A stretch of 64,000 bases of DNA from Acinetobacter sp. ANC 4805 (GCF_022549495.1 NZ_JAKZGD010000006.1:186001-250000), one strand, 5' to 3'; counted from the first letter of the stretch, positions 46,824 to 56,448 are shown. Program-made: numbers and translations. Notes: a model not told the origin generated them from the sequence alone.

Positions 46824-47405
46824 ATGTCTCATTTTTTTAAAACAGAACTTGGGCAAAATGCCTTACAACAACGCGATACAGCACTCACTGCACGTCAACG
46901 TCGTTTATTACTTTTAATTGACCATGAAGATTTTCAAGAGCTTGATCATGGTTACAGAGAAAGGATTGCACCAACTGAATTAGTGCAACAACTGATTGAT
47001 ATGGGCTTATTAGCTCATCAGCCATTAGAACCGATAGAAATCGAAGAAGTACAAGAAGTCATTCAGCCTCCTGAAAGCAATATATCACCGTCAATTGAAG
47101 TCTCTCCAGTTATAAAGACTCCTGTTGAAATCGTTCCTATTCCATCCCCAAGCATTGAACCTGAAGTTATTGCGCTAGAAAAACTTCCTTTTGTCGAAAT
47201 TCAACAAGTTATGATTCAAACGCTAACAACTTATTGTGGTTTGATGGCTCGACCTTTGATACAAAAAATACAGATGATCAAAAACTTGCAGCAATTAAAA
47301 GCATGTCAAATGCAATGGATTACATTCTTACAAGAGTCACGTATTCCTCCAGCACAACTCAATCAGACATTGAAACTAATTAATTATTCGGTACAACATT
47401 TATAA
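46824..47405 (+). CDS. Hypothetical protein, 193 residues
   Basis: Begins MSHFFKTELGQNALQQRD; an N-terminal helical domain (about 1-65) and a C-terminal helical domain (about 125-193) flank a Pro/Glu/Ile-rich linker. It looks like a genus-specific cytoplasmic protein. GGAG precedes the ATG. I cannot assign a function. Confidence 0.7.
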   Translation: MSHFFKTELGQNALQQRDTALTARQRRLLLLIDHEDFQELDHGYRERIAPTELVQQLIDMGLLAHQPLEPIEIEEVQEVIQPPESNISPSIEVSPVIKTPVEIVPIPSPSIEPEVIALEKLPFVEIQQVMIQTLTTYCGLMARPLIQKIQMIKNLQQLKACQMQWITFLQESRIPPAQLNQTLKLINYSVQHL

Positions 47406-47527
47406 TCTATTTGCTGAAAATATACCCAGACCAAAATCAAAACTGTTCTTTTAATAAACAAGAAACATCTTTGTTTCACTGTATATATTTACCTACCTGA
47501 TTTTTTTGCCTATGATGTGGCACGCAT

Positions 47528-47603
47528 GCGCTCATAGCTCAACTGGATAGAGTACAGGTCTCCGAAGCCTGTGGCGTGGGTTCGAGTCCCGCTGAGCGCA
47601 CCA
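47528..47603 (+). tRNA. tRNA-Arg(CCG)
   Basis: 76 bases with encoded CCA. Acceptor GCGCTCA / TGAGCGC, anticodon loop CTCCGAA with anticodon CCG between stem CAGGT / GCCTG, T arm GTGGG-TTCGAGT-CCCGC. Its 3' end faces an integrase pseudogene, so it is the likely attachment site of a lost island. I found no second copy of the 3' end within the window. Confidence 0.95.
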
Positions 47604-47772
47604 GATTTGATTTTCAATACTTCTCAATTCATATCAAAACCATTGCAATACAATACTTTTGATTGAAGTTTATTATCACAACTTCCCCTGCTTTCTCATC
47701 AATTACCGCATAAATTGCGGTAAGCCCTAAATTACTCAAAAAAGTTACCGTAAAGATACCAAAACAAGTCAT

Positions 47773-48061
47773 ATTAGTCTTACAGATACTCGCTTCGTTC
47801 TGCCATCACTTCACATAAGAAAAATGATGAAAAAACATTACTAGAGCTTGCTGATGGCAATGATTTGTACCTAATTATTGAGAAAAATAGCAATACTTAC
47901 TGGTGCTTTGACTATACAAGACCAATTACTCGAAAAAGAAATAGCATGTCCTTTGGCATATACCCTGATGTTTCATTAGCTGATGTAAGAGAAAAGCGTG
48001 CTGAATGCAAAAAACTGATTACTCAAAATATCGCCCCTTTTACTGAAAAGAAATGCGATAT
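47773..48061 (+). pseudogene. P4-type tyrosine integrase, N-terminal remnant
   Basis: The sequence reads (I)SLTDT, then after a frameshift near 47791 RSAITSHKKNDEKTLLELADG, NDLYLIIEK, TYWCFDYTRP, RKRNSMSFGIYPDVSLADVREKR, the DUF4102 arm-binding domain of P4-family integrases. The first codon is ATT where ATG is expected, and homology stops near 48045, so the core-binding and catalytic domains are missing. It starts 170 bp past tRNA-Arg, the usual place for such an integrase. Confidence 0.8.
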
Positions 48062-48091
48062 GGGAGTCTCCTGTAATTTCAGCACACATCA
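48059..48091 (+). repeat. Degenerate repeat, copy B (partner at 36611)
   Basis: Shares AGTCTC and the 16-base core ATTTCAGCACACATCA with the copy at 36611. It begins exactly where integrase homology is lost, so it probably marks an insertion or deletion junction. Confidence 0.5.
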
Positions 48092-48143
48092 ATTTGCTCC
48101 AATAAAAAATCATATTTCTAAAGCATCAATTTGATGAATATTT

Positions 48144-48485
48144 CTAGTCAAGAATATGTCTTAGCACTTCCTCTTCTTCAAATGAACTAGGATATTCATT
48201 AGATCTATCATATTCTTTCATTCTCATTTCATGATCAAACCTTTCTGACTCACGTCTAGCTTCTTCATTTTCAACTCTTCGCTGTTGATCTTTTTTAGCT
48301 TTCTCAGCCGCTTCTTGTGCCAACTTTTCTCGACGATCCACTTCTAATTGAGCCATTTTTTGCATGTATTGTTGAAATTGCTGTTGTTTTTCTTGCTCCC
48401 TTTTCAATCTATCATGATTAGATTTCCAAACAATCCCAAACATCAAAGGTAAAATAAGCATCAGAATAAGGTAAGTTTTATTCAT
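48144..48485 (-). CDS. Small membrane-anchored coiled-coil protein, unknown
   Basis: 113 residues: one N-terminal membrane helix (MNKTYLILMLILPLMFGIVW) followed by a highly charged Lys/Glu/Gln/Arg coiled-coil and an acidic end. An upstream in-frame TTG at 48500 is possible, but the ATG is preferred. It lies in the integrase scar just downstream of a frameshifted fragment; it might be an associated immunity or accessory protein, which is speculation. Confidence 0.55.
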   Translation of the reverse strand: MNKTYLILMLILPLMFGIVWKSNHDRLKREQEKQQQFQQYMQKMAQLEVDRREKLAQEAAEKAKKDQQRRVENEEARRESERFDHEMRMKEYDRSNEYPSSFEEEEVLRHILD

Positions 48486-48586
48486 TAATTTACTATCCAA
48501 TTTAGATATTTTTAATGAAATTAAATCTCTAAATTTAATTCACTTCAAAATACTTCTTACATCCAGCCAGCTATTCCTTAGATATA

Positions 48587-48715
48587 GGTGGCTCATGAGG
48601 GTTTTCTGTATTAGCCAAATATAATCTTCAGCTCGTTTAAATCCACTATCAGATGGATAAGAATAACCATAATACCCATCTGCGTTAATCGTGTATGGTA
48701 ATCCTCCCTAAAAAT
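48587..48715 (-). pseudogene. Frameshifted C-terminal fragment of an unknown protein
   Basis: On the minus strand one frame reads GLPYTINADGYYGYSYPSD, SGFKRAEDYIW and, after a one-base shift (a missing G after TTTGG), ANTENPHEPPISKE and stop. The joined reading looks like a real protein end. No start or longer frame exists upstream, so it is a gene remnant. The family is not recognised. Confidence 0.45.
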
Positions 48716-48845
48716 AAGAAATTCTTATGATCTACCCTGTTATTCAATCGTTCCATTTTTGACACATCATAAACATATTTTTCTACTTGGTTTATTTTTT
48801 CATATCGCTCAAAATACCCATTCTATTTAACAACGTGAGACGTTC
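48716..48845. other. Intergenic region upstream of yadG
   Basis: About 130 bases past the fragment, AT-rich; expected to hold the yadG promoter. Nothing else is visible. Confidence 0.3.
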
Positions 48846-49781
48846 ATGACTGATGCTTTGGTGTTGAGCGATTTGTCCAAAACTTATCGTAATGGTTTTC
48901 AGGCATTAAAAGGTATTGATTTAACCGTACCTGAGGGCGAATTTTACGCATTATTAGGCCCTAATGGTGCAGGTAAATCGACAACGATCAGTATCATTAG
49001 CTCTTTAACCAAAAAAACATCGGGTACAGTGGAGATTTTTGGGCATAACTTAGATACCCATCCATCCCACGCAAAACAATGTCTTGGTGTTGTTCCTCAA
49101 GAATTTAACTTTGGGCAATTCGAAAAAACCTTCGATATTCTAGTGACCCAAGCAGGCTATTACGGCATTCCTAAGAAACTCGCAGAACAACGAGCTGAGT
49201 TCTATTTAGAAAAACTCGGTTTATGGGAAAAACGTAATATTCAATCACGTATGCTTTCAGGTGGTATGAAACGCCGTCTGATGATTGCACGTGCCATGAT
49301 GCATGAACCTAAGTTGCTTATATTAGATGAGCCAACTGCGGGTGTAGACATTGAGTTACGTCGTTCAATGTGGGATTTTCTCACTGAAATGAATGAAAAC
49401 GGTACGTCTATTATTCTAACGACTCACTATTTAGAAGAAGCAGAAATGCTGTGCCGTCGTATTGCGATTATTGATCGTGGTGTGATTAAAGAAGATACCA
49501 CCATGAAAGGCTTCCTCAATCAACTCAATGAAGAGTCTTTCATTTGTGATCTGGCGAAACCGATTGAAACACTGCAACTCGATATTCTTGGGTTCAAGTT
49601 TAATTTAATTGATCCTGTGACTTTAGAAATCACCATGGACAAAGCGCATACCATGAATGATCTGTTCTTATTGCTACAATCGCAAAATATCCAAGTGAGC
49701 AGTATGCGTAATAAATCCAATCGTTTGGAAGAATTGTTCGTGAAAATGGTCGAGAAGAATCTTGCAGGAGCGAATCAATGA
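48846..49781 (+). CDS. yadG: ABC transporter ATPase, YadG-like
   Basis: A 311-residue ATP-binding subunit of an ABC-2-type exporter. Walker A GPNGAGKST, Q-loop VPQEFNF, signature LSGGMKRR, Walker B LLILDEPTAGVD and switch His in TTHYLEEAE. The partner permease starts four bases before this stop. Substrate unknown; drug or polysaccharide export are usual guesses for the family. Confidence 0.92.
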   Translation: MTDALVLSDLSKTYRNGFQALKGIDLTVPEGEFYALLGPNGAGKSTTISIISSLTKKTSGTVEIFGHNLDTHPSHAKQCLGVVPQEFNFGQFEKTFDILVTQAGYYGIPKKLAEQRAEFYLEKLGLWEKRNIQSRMLSGGMKRRLMIARAMMHEPKLLILDEPTAGVDIELRRSMWDFLTEMNENGTSIILTTHYLEEAEMLCRRIAIIDRGVIKEDTTMKGFLNQLNEESFICDLAKPIETLQLDILGFKFNLIDPVTLEITMDKAHTMNDLFLLLQSQNIQVSSMRNKSNRLEELFVKMVEKNLAGANQ

Positions 49782-50551
49782 ATTTCAGTCAATTAAAAAC
49801 CGCACTTTGGACTTTGGTTGTTAAAGAAATTCGTCGTTTTATGCGAATTTGGCCACAAACTTTGTTACCGCCTGCCATCACTATGAGCTTGTACTTTGTG
49901 ATTTTTGGTAATTTAGTTGGCTCTCGTATTGGTGAAATGGGCGGCTTTAGCTACATGCAATTTATTGTGCCTGGTTTAATCATGATGGCCGTCATTACGA
50001 ATAGTTATGCCAACGTTTCATCCAGTTTTTTTAGTGCCAAATTCCAAAAAAGCATCGAAGAATTGATCATGAGTCCTGTGCCATTACATTTAATTCTTTG
50101 GGGTTATGTGATTGGTGGTGTCAGCCGTGGTGTCTTGGTTGGTCTAATTGTAACGATCATGAGTTTATTCTTTACCCATTTAGAAATTTATAATTTATTT
50201 GTGACTATATATACAGTCATCATTACTTCATTATTATTCTCACTTGGTGGTTTCATCAATGCTGTCTATGCAAAGTCATTTGATGATATTTCAATTATCC
50301 CAACTTTTGTATTGACGCCACTCACCTATTTAGGCGGTGTTTTTTATGCGATTAGTGCGCTCAGCCCATTTTGGCAAAATCTGTCTTTAATTAATCCAAT
50401 TGTATATATGGTCAATGCCTTCCGTTTTGGCATTTTAGGGCATAGCGATGTGAATGTGACCTTCTCGTTAAGTATCGTTACGCTCTGTTGTGTTGCGCTG
50501 TATGCAGTTGCTTATCATTTATTAGCTCGTGGTTCAGGAATGCGTGAATGA
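49778..50551 (+). CDS. yadH: ABC-2 type permease, YadH-like
   Basis: A 257-residue permease with about six membrane segments and the ABC-2 signature (FVLTPLTYLGGVFYAI). It overlaps yadG by ATGA and queF by four bases, so the three genes form one transcription unit. Confidence 0.92.
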   Translation: MNFSQLKTALWTLVVKEIRRFMRIWPQTLLPPAITMSLYFVIFGNLVGSRIGEMGGFSYMQFIVPGLIMMAVITNSYANVSSSFFSAKFQKSIEELIMSPVPLHLILWGYVIGGVSRGVLVGLIVTIMSLFFTHLEIYNLFVTIYTVIITSLLFSLGGFINAVYAKSFDDISIIPTFVLTPLTYLGGVFYAISALSPFWQNLSLINPIVYMVNAFRFGILGHSDVNVTFSLSIVTLCCVALYAVAYHLLARGSGMRE

Positions 50552-51363
50552 GTGTTGAATTTTCTTTATTGGGTAAAGATACCGAATACCCAACCCATTA
50601 TCAGCCAGAAGTATTATTTCCAATCGCTCGTGCTGAATCTCGCCAACAATATGCGCATATTGAAGGGGTTACTCAAGGCAAAGACTGGTGGCATGTTTTT
50701 GAAATTTCATGGTTAAATCAGATTGGCTTACCGCAAGTTGCGATTGGTCGTTTAACTTTGCCTGCCAATTCCCCGAACTTGATTGAATCAAAATCACTTA
50801 AACTCTACTTCAACAGCCTGAATTTCACTCAATTTGAATCTAAGCAAAATTTCATTGAAACCGTTGAGCAAGATTTATCTAAAGCGGCTGGTGCAAAGAT
50901 TGAACTGCAACTGTTTCAGGTCGATGATTTAAATATCTCTAAACCACAAGGCATGTGTATTGACGATCTAATTCCAGAGCGTTTGTCTGAGCATCCTGAT
51001 GCGACATTGTTGCAATTTGATACCACGAATCCAGAGCATGTCGAAGTTGAGCTGTACTCTCATTTACTCAGAAGTAATTGCCCTGTCACAGGACAACCCG
51101 ATTGGGGCACTGTTTTTATTCGTTTTCAAGGTAAAAAACCTTGTTATCGCAGTCTATTAGCCTATATTATCTCGTACCGTCAGCATAATGGTTTCCATGA
51201 GCAATGTGTTGAGCAAATATTTGCTGATCTTTGGCAATTGCTTCAACCAGAAAAGCTGATGGTCTATGCAACGTATACTCGTCGAGGGGGCTTGGATATT
51301 AACCCATGTCGAGTATCCGATTTGTCATGGATGCCTGAGCCAATTCGCTTAGCGCGACAATAA
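50548..51363 (+). CDS. queF: NADPH-dependent preQ0 reductase QueF
   Basis: Reduces 7-cyano-7-deazaguanine to preQ1 for queuosine. 271 residues, the long (YqfD-like duplicated) type. The catalytic Cys is in RSNCPVTGQPDWGTVFI and the NADPH and substrate region in SYRQHNGFHEQCVEQIF. It overlaps the yadH stop. With queG at 21 kb, two steps of the pathway are in this window. Confidence 0.95.
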   Translation: MSVEFSLLGKDTEYPTHYQPEVLFPIARAESRQQYAHIEGVTQGKDWWHVFEISWLNQIGLPQVAIGRLTLPANSPNLIESKSLKLYFNSLNFTQFESKQNFIETVEQDLSKAAGAKIELQLFQVDDLNISKPQGMCIDDLIPERLSEHPDATLLQFDTTNPEHVEVELYSHLLRSNCPVTGQPDWGTVFIRFQGKKPCYRSLLAYIISYRQHNGFHEQCVEQIFADLWQLLQPEKLMVYATYTRRGGLDINPCRVSDLSWMPEPIRLARQ

Positions 51364-51396
51364 AACGAATAAATTTGATATAGAGGACGTTCTTCA

Positions 51397-52056
51397 ATGA
51401 CCAGTTATTTCGGTATTCTTCCATCGGCAACGTTGAGCCAGGATATTCAACTTGCTCAAGCCAACCGTGACAGTAAAGAGCCACAATACCCTTTACGTGA
51501 CAAAATTTCTCTACAGCTTACTGATGAGTTAATTGACACCATGTTGGTTCATTTGGTTCAACAATTTCCACCAAGTGATAAACGAGATACCACTGAAGAA
51601 CTTGCTCAAAAAATTCGTAGCATCGTTTCAACATTAATGAAGCAATTGTTAGGCAAAACTTCGAATGACCAAGTTTTAGAATCATTGGCATTCATGGAAA
51701 AAAGTTTGTTTACTGACAATGAAGGTAAACAACGCATTGGTGCTGTCTTGCCTGACAACCTTGTGGTTGAAATGAAAAAGAGTTTTGCTGAAGTTGCTGC
51801 TGGAAACGGTAAAGAACAACGTGATGCACTGACTCAGCAATTTAAATCTTTTGCTGATGCTTTAATCCAGCATTTTATGACTGAGTACAATAAAACACTC
51901 GGTCTAGGTATGGTGAAGCGTGGTGTTGCAAGTGTTGCAACAAGCGCTGTTGAGACTGCGGTTCATATTGTAATTAAGAAGCTTATTCCGAGTTTAAGCC
52001 AAGCTGAATTAGATGTATTTACAAAGCATTTCGATCAGTTATTGGTTCAAAAATAA
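51397..52056 (+). CDS. Hypothetical protein, 219 residues
   Basis: A cytoplasmic, mostly helical protein starting MTSYFGILPSATLSQDIQ with no signal peptide. Family not recognised; it looks conserved in the genus. GAGG precedes the ATG and a strong terminator follows. It may belong to the yadG-yadH-queF unit (33 bp after queF). Confidence 0.7.
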   Translation: MTSYFGILPSATLSQDIQLAQANRDSKEPQYPLRDKISLQLTDELIDTMLVHLVQQFPPSDKRDTTEELAQKIRSIVSTLMKQLLGKTSNDQVLESLAFMEKSLFTDNEGKQRIGAVLPDNLVVEMKKSFAEVAAGNGKEQRDALTQQFKSFADALIQHFMTEYNKTLGLGMVKRGVASVATSAVETAVHIVIKKLIPSLSQAELDVFTKHFDQLLVQK

Positions 52057-52069
52057 GCCCTAGTTAATC

Positions 52070-52103
52070 AAAAAGCGACTATAACAATATAGTCGCTTTT
52101 TTA
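52070..52103 (+). terminator. Intrinsic terminator after the 219-residue gene
   Basis: 13-bp perfect stem AAAAGCGACTATA / TATAGTCGCTTTT with a 4-base loop and T run. Confidence 0.9.
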
Positions 52104-52251
52104 TGCATAAAAGAAACAAGTTCGATAAATATAAAGGTCTTCATTTCTCGTTCAACACGCTCTGTTGTATGACCGAACAAAGCGCTACTTTGGTCTTGCT
52201 CATGTTTATGTTAGCATTCGCGAAGCGTTGATTTACTAGATTTAGAATCGC

Positions 52252-53394
52252 ATGTCTCCAAGTTCACAATACAAATTTTTACGTCAAGCTCCTCGTGATG
52301 GCTTAAGTACAGCCGCACACCCCTCTCGTTGGCAACAATTACATATTGATCCTTGGCTTTGTTTATTTTTAGTTCTAAATGCCTTACTTGGATTAACTGT
52401 CCTATATAGTGCTTCGGCACAGGATGTCGGACTTGTCAGCAAACAGGCGATGAGTTTTGGAATCGGTTTTGTGGTCATGTTCAGTTTGGCACAAATTCCA
52501 CCGAAAGTTTATCAAGCATTCTCCCCCTACTTTTATATATTCGGCGTACTGTCACTGGTTGCAGTGGTTATTTTTGGTGAAGTGCGTATGGGTGCACAAC
52601 GTTGGATTGATATTCCTGGTTTCGGAAGTGTGCAACCCAGTGAATTTATGAAAATTGGCATGCCGATGATGATTGCTTGGTTTTTATCACGTAAAGCATT
52701 ACCACCAAGCCTTTCACAAGTTGTTTTGTCTTTAATGCTCATTGTTGTACCTTTTCTACTGATTGCAGAACAACCCGACTTGGGTACATCTTTACTGGTT
52801 CTTGCCAGTGGTATTTTTGTGCTGTTTTTAAGTGGATTATCATGGCAACTTATTGCTGCAGCAGCAGGTGTTGCTGCGGTTATTATTCCAATTGCATGGG
52901 AGTTTTTACTCCATGATTATCAACGTCAACGTGTTCTCACACTTTTAGACCCTGAAGCAGATGCATTAGGTACGGGTTGGAACATTATCCAATCAAAAAC
53001 TGCTATTGGCTCAGGTGGTTTTTCAGGTAAAGGCTTCTTAGAAGGAACTCAATCCCATCTGCACTTTTTACCCGAAGGTCATACCGACTTTATTATTGCT
53101 GCTTATTCAGAAGAGTTTGGTTTAATTGGCGTTACTCTGCTCATTTTACTTTATTGCGCGATTATTTTTAGAACATTCCAGATCGGCTTACAAAGCTTTC
53201 ATAACTATGGTCGCCTAGTCGCTGGTGCATTTGGTTTGTCATTTTTTGTTTATGTATTTGTAAATGCGGGAATGGTCAGTGGTATTTTACCTGTAGTCGG
53301 TGTGCCGTTACCTTTCATGAGCTATGGTGGAACAGCAATTATTACCCTGATGTCAACTTTTGGACTGGTTATGTCTATTCATACACATCGATAA
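52252..53394 (+). CDS. rodA: Peptidoglycan glycosyltransferase RodA (MrdB)
   Basis: SEDS-family polymerase of the elongasome. 380 residues, about ten membrane segments. Conserved parts: VQPSEFMKIGMP, EQPDLGTSLLV, the loop LLDPEADALGTGWNIIQSKTAIGSGG, LPEGHTDFI and PFMSYGGTA. mltB follows after a 19-base gap, so cell-wall synthesis and trimming genes are co-transcribed. Confidence 0.96.
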   Translation: MSPSSQYKFLRQAPRDGLSTAAHPSRWQQLHIDPWLCLFLVLNALLGLTVLYSASAQDVGLVSKQAMSFGIGFVVMFSLAQIPPKVYQAFSPYFYIFGVLSLVAVVIFGEVRMGAQRWIDIPGFGSVQPSEFMKIGMPMMIAWFLSRKALPPSLSQVVLSLMLIVVPFLLIAEQPDLGTSLLVLASGIFVLFLSGLSWQLIAAAAGVAAVIIPIAWEFLLHDYQRQRVLTLLDPEADALGTGWNIIQSKTAIGSGGFSGKGFLEGTQSHLHFLPEGHTDFIIAAYSEEFGLIGVTLLILLYCAIIFRTFQIGLQSFHNYGRLVAGAFGLSFFVYVFVNAGMVSGILPVVGVPLPFMSYGGTAIITLMSTFGLVMSIHTHR

Positions 53395-53413
53395 TGAGGA
53401 ATTTTATAAACAC

Positions 53414-54415
53414 ATGTTTCTTCCTAATTTAAATAACACATTTAGACTCCTCGCTTTAACTGCTAGCTTGTTCTTAAGCAGCAATTGGGCACAAGCAAAT
53501 GACTTTTATACTCACCCCAATTACGTTGCTTTTAAACAAAAAGCGATGACCACCTATGGATTGAGTAGCGAACAAATTGATGCTGCTATGAGTGGCGCAC
53601 GCAACTTACCTAATATTCTCACTATTATGACCCGCCCTGGTGAGAGTAAGCCTTGGTATGACTATCGTTCAATGTTTCTTGTTGAAGGTACAATTCAACG
53701 TGGGGCTAACTTTAAAAACCAGTACGAAGATGCACTGAATCGCGCAGAACAGCAATTTGGCGTACCCAAAGCAGTCATTCTAGGTATTTTGGGTGTAGAA
53801 ACAGGTTACGGCGCAAATAAAGGGGCTTTCATTACTCGAGATGCACTTGCAACCCTCGCCTTTGGCTATCCACGTCGTGCTGACTATTTTAGTGATGAAT
53901 TAGCAGCATTGATCGCATGGACATATAAAGAAGGCTATCCAACCAATAGTATTGTAGGTTCTTATGCAGGTGCAATTGGCTACCCTCAGTTTATGCCAAG
54001 CAACATTCAAAAATTAGGGGTGGATTATGATGGTAATGGTCATATTGATTTAAGAAACTCAGCGACTGATGCTATTGGTTCTATCGCCAACTATTTAGCT
54101 CAGCATGGCTGGCAACGTGATCGCCCAATAGGCTTCCCTGCACGTTACTTGGGTAACAACCCAGAAAGCATTATTGCTAAAGATTTAACACAACCAACCC
54201 CCTATGGTGAGTTGAAAAGATTAGGGATTTCTCCTATTGATCCTTTGGTAAAAATTGATGACTTAGACTTAGTCAACGTCATCCAATTACAAGACCAATT
54301 TGGTCCAATCTACTACATTACTTACCCTAATTTCCAAGTGATTACGACCTATAATAAAAGCCGTATGTATGCAACTGCTGTATGGTTATTAGGCACTGAA
54401 GTTGCTAGCCGCTAG
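53414..54415 (+). CDS. mltB: Membrane-bound lytic transglycosylase MltB
   Basis: GH103 enzyme that cleaves the MurNAc-GlcNAc bond of peptidoglycan. Signal peptide ending AQA-NDFY, no lipobox, so it may be soluble in the periplasm (as in SltB-type members). The catalytic Glu is in LGVETGYGANKG; SYAGAIGYPQFMPSN and DYDGNGHIDL follow, as in the family. 333 residues from ATG 53414; the frame extends back to 53360 inside rodA. Confidence 0.93.
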   Translation: MFLPNLNNTFRLLALTASLFLSSNWAQANDFYTHPNYVAFKQKAMTTYGLSSEQIDAAMSGARNLPNILTIMTRPGESKPWYDYRSMFLVEGTIQRGANFKNQYEDALNRAEQQFGVPKAVILGILGVETGYGANKGAFITRDALATLAFGYPRRADYFSDELAALIAWTYKEGYPTNSIVGSYAGAIGYPQFMPSNIQKLGVDYDGNGHIDLRNSATDAIGSIANYLAQHGWQRDRPIGFPARYLGNNPESIIAKDLTQPTPYGELKRLGISPIDPLVKIDDLDLVNVIQLQDQFGPIYYITYPNFQVITTYNKSRMYATAVWLLGTEVASR

Positions 54416-54701
54416 GTTAGCTTTTTCACAAGATTATGAAAAGTCAATAATTTTTTTATTTAAAAAGTATAGATATGCAGCAAAATTAATTTCTTGTTAC
54501 AATATTGATTATTTTTTGACCACAAACTGTAAGTTTTTGCCCTTTTTGTAACTATTTATCGTTAAAGACTAGACACACTTCGTAAGCGATGAATATTATC
54601 CACTCAAGTAAAGTAATTGCAAAAGTGAATAATTAGACATGTGCACTATATTTCAAAGTGGTTTTTGAAATAGAAAAGCATGTTCTCTAGGAGTTTATAC
54701 A

Positions 54702-55313
54702 ATGCAGTTTTCGCTAAAATATATTATAGCGCTGACAGCAGGCTTAAGTTTAAGCCCGTTACATGCTGAAATGGTACAATCGACATCAATCAATAATGAT
54801 GTGGATGGTTCTAATTTAGCTGCCCGCGTATTGAGTAAAGATTCTCAAAATTTTAATTCGCGTTTTTCTAACGTTAATAGTCTTTCAATCACTGAGAGTT
54901 CAGGTGACCAAATCCGTCGCCAAACGATTGCTGCAAAAATTGATATTCCTGAAGACGAGCCTTCAGTGATTGAAAAACTGAATACTGTTGCTTCAAATAC
55001 CGTTCGCAAATTCAGCCAAAATGGCGTTGCATCATGGTATGGTCGTCAATTTCATGGTCGTAAAACCGCAAGTGGTGAAACATTCGATATGAATGGATTA
55101 ACTGCCGCACACCGTAGCCTTCCTTTAAACTGTTATATCCGTGTAACAAACAAAGACAATGGTAAAAGTGTTGTTGTCAAAGTAAACGATCGTGGTCCTT
55201 TCCATGGTAACCGTGTTCTAGATTTATCTTATGGCGCTGCAAAGCAACTAGGAATGTCTGGTTCAGGTACAGGTAATGTCAGCATTGAACGAGTGGATGG
55301 ACCTAGCTCTTAA
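54702..55313 (+). CDS. rlpA: RlpA-like septal lytic transglycosylase
   Basis: A 203-residue exported protein; signal peptide to HAE, then a linker, and a C-terminal double-psi beta-barrel (about 100-200): GVASWYGRQFHGRKTASGETFDMN, LPLNCYIRVTN, VVKVNDRGPFHGNR and LDLSYGAAKQLGM, keeping the catalytic Asp and Glu region. It lacks a SPOR domain and a lipobox, so it is a short form. AGGAG precedes the ATG. Confidence 0.9.
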   Translation: MQFSLKYIIALTAGLSLSPLHAEMVQSTSINNDVDGSNLAARVLSKDSQNFNSRFSNVNSLSITESSGDQIRRQTIAAKIDIPEDEPSVIEKLNTVASNTVRKFSQNGVASWYGRQFHGRKTASGETFDMNGLTAAHRSLPLNCYIRVTNKDNGKSVVVKVNDRGPFHGNRVLDLSYGAAKQLGMSGSGTGNVSIERVDGPSS

Positions 55314-55464
55314 GTACATTCATTTATCTCCAACAAAAGCTACTTGATGTGGCTTTTGTGTTTTCTATTGCATACACATATTAGAGTCCATTGAATCATT
55401 TTGACCCTTATTCTTTTCTTCGGTATATTGAATAAATAAAAATGAATACTGCAAGGAGCGCGCT

Positions 55465-55905
55465 GTGAAATCGATTGATGAATACAGTGATAGCCATCAA
55501 AACCAAACCAATAAAAAAATTCACTGGGTTTGTGTCCCGGCTATTCTTTTTTCCATTATTGGCATTCTTGCCCATTTCAGCACCCTACTCACCGCATTAC
55601 TACTTGTACTCACTTTGGTTTTTTATGCACGCCTAGACATCGTGCTTGCAGTAGCGATGGCGGTATTGTTAGTAGTTATGGCATGGCTGATCGTAATCCT
55701 GCCTGTAGGCGTTGGATTCTATATCGGTATTTTTGTGGTGGCATGGATTGGGCAATTTTATGGGCATAAAGTAGAAGGTAAAAAGCCTTCTTTCTTTAAA
55801 GACTTACAATTCCTCCTGATTGGTCCTGTATGGTGTATGGATGCCTATTTAGCTAAAGTACTACCTAAGTGGAAATCTCGTCAAAAATTGGCGCTTACAA
55901 GCTAA
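55465..55905 (+). CDS. Mpo1-like (DUF962) membrane protein
   Basis: A 146-residue protein with four membrane segments. Family signs: SDSHQNQTNKKIHWVCVP near the N-terminus and WIGQFYGHKVEGKKPSFFKDLQFLLIGPVW near the C-terminus, with the conserved His residues. Yeast Mpo1 is an iron-dependent dioxygenase in fatty-acid alpha-oxidation; the bacterial role is untested. The start is GTG with AAGGAG upstream. Confidence 0.88.
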   Translation: MKSIDEYSDSHQNQTNKKIHWVCVPAILFSIIGILAHFSTLLTALLLVLTLVFYARLDIVLAVAMAVLLVVMAWLIVILPVGVGFYIGIFVVAWIGQFYGHKVEGKKPSFFKDLQFLLIGPVWCMDAYLAKVLPKWKSRQKLALTS

Positions 55906-55945
55906 TTTAGAGCATATAAATAGAATTAGTGATAAAGGGAAAATA

Positions 55946-56422
55946 TTATTGATATGTTTTCCCCTTATATTTTAGCCAACCATCACTATGTTTTGCTTGC
56001 GGATCATGGTGCGTCCAATGAATGACTCCGCCTTTTGGGTTGTATTCATATTCTCCATAAAACGCAACTGTATCGCCCTTTTTTAGCCCATCTATTCTTG
56101 GTGCTAAATCAATATTATGTGCAATCAGAACTGTTAAACCATTCTCCAATTTGAGAATCATTTTCTGATGCCTTGAGCCTTCATTGTCATCAGGCAAAAC
56201 CGCTTTTACAATTCCTTGTGCTTGAACTTGTACATTGCTTCGTTGCTGTTGGTAAGCTTGCATGATCTTTTGTTGATCATCTATCACAACCTCTATTGAA
56301 TGTGGCTGTGCCGTTATATCATGCGTTGTATTTTGTTTCTGTTTGAGGTCTAAGCCCCAATAAATCACAATAAGAAGAACAATAACCACAACAATCATTA
56401 AATTATTTTTCTGAGCTTTCAT
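55946..56422 (-). CDS. DUF3465 membrane-anchored protein
   Basis: 158 residues: an N-terminal membrane helix (about 6-26) and an OB-like C-terminal domain (VQAQGIVKAVLPDDNEGSRHQKMILKL, then GDTVAFYGEYEYNPKGGVIHWTHHDP), the DUF3465 signature. AAAGG is six bases before ATG 56422; the frame extends to 56461 with no support. Function unknown; nucleic-acid binding is only suggested by the fold. Confidence 0.8.
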   Translation of the reverse strand: MKAQKNNLMIVVVIVLLIVIYWGLDLKQKQNTTHDITAQPHSIEVVIDDQQKIMQAYQQQRSNVQVQAQGIVKAVLPDDNEGSRHQKMILKLENGLTVLIAHNIDLAPRIDGLKKGDTVAFYGEYEYNPKGGVIHWTHHDPQAKHSDGWLKYKGKTYQ

Positions 56423-56448
56423 AGCAAGCCTTTTATTTAGACCTAGAT

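Noticed and set aside
47604..48845. Second attachment site of the lost island
   Set aside because: No copy of the tRNA-Arg 3' end was seen downstream, so island borders cannot be defined.
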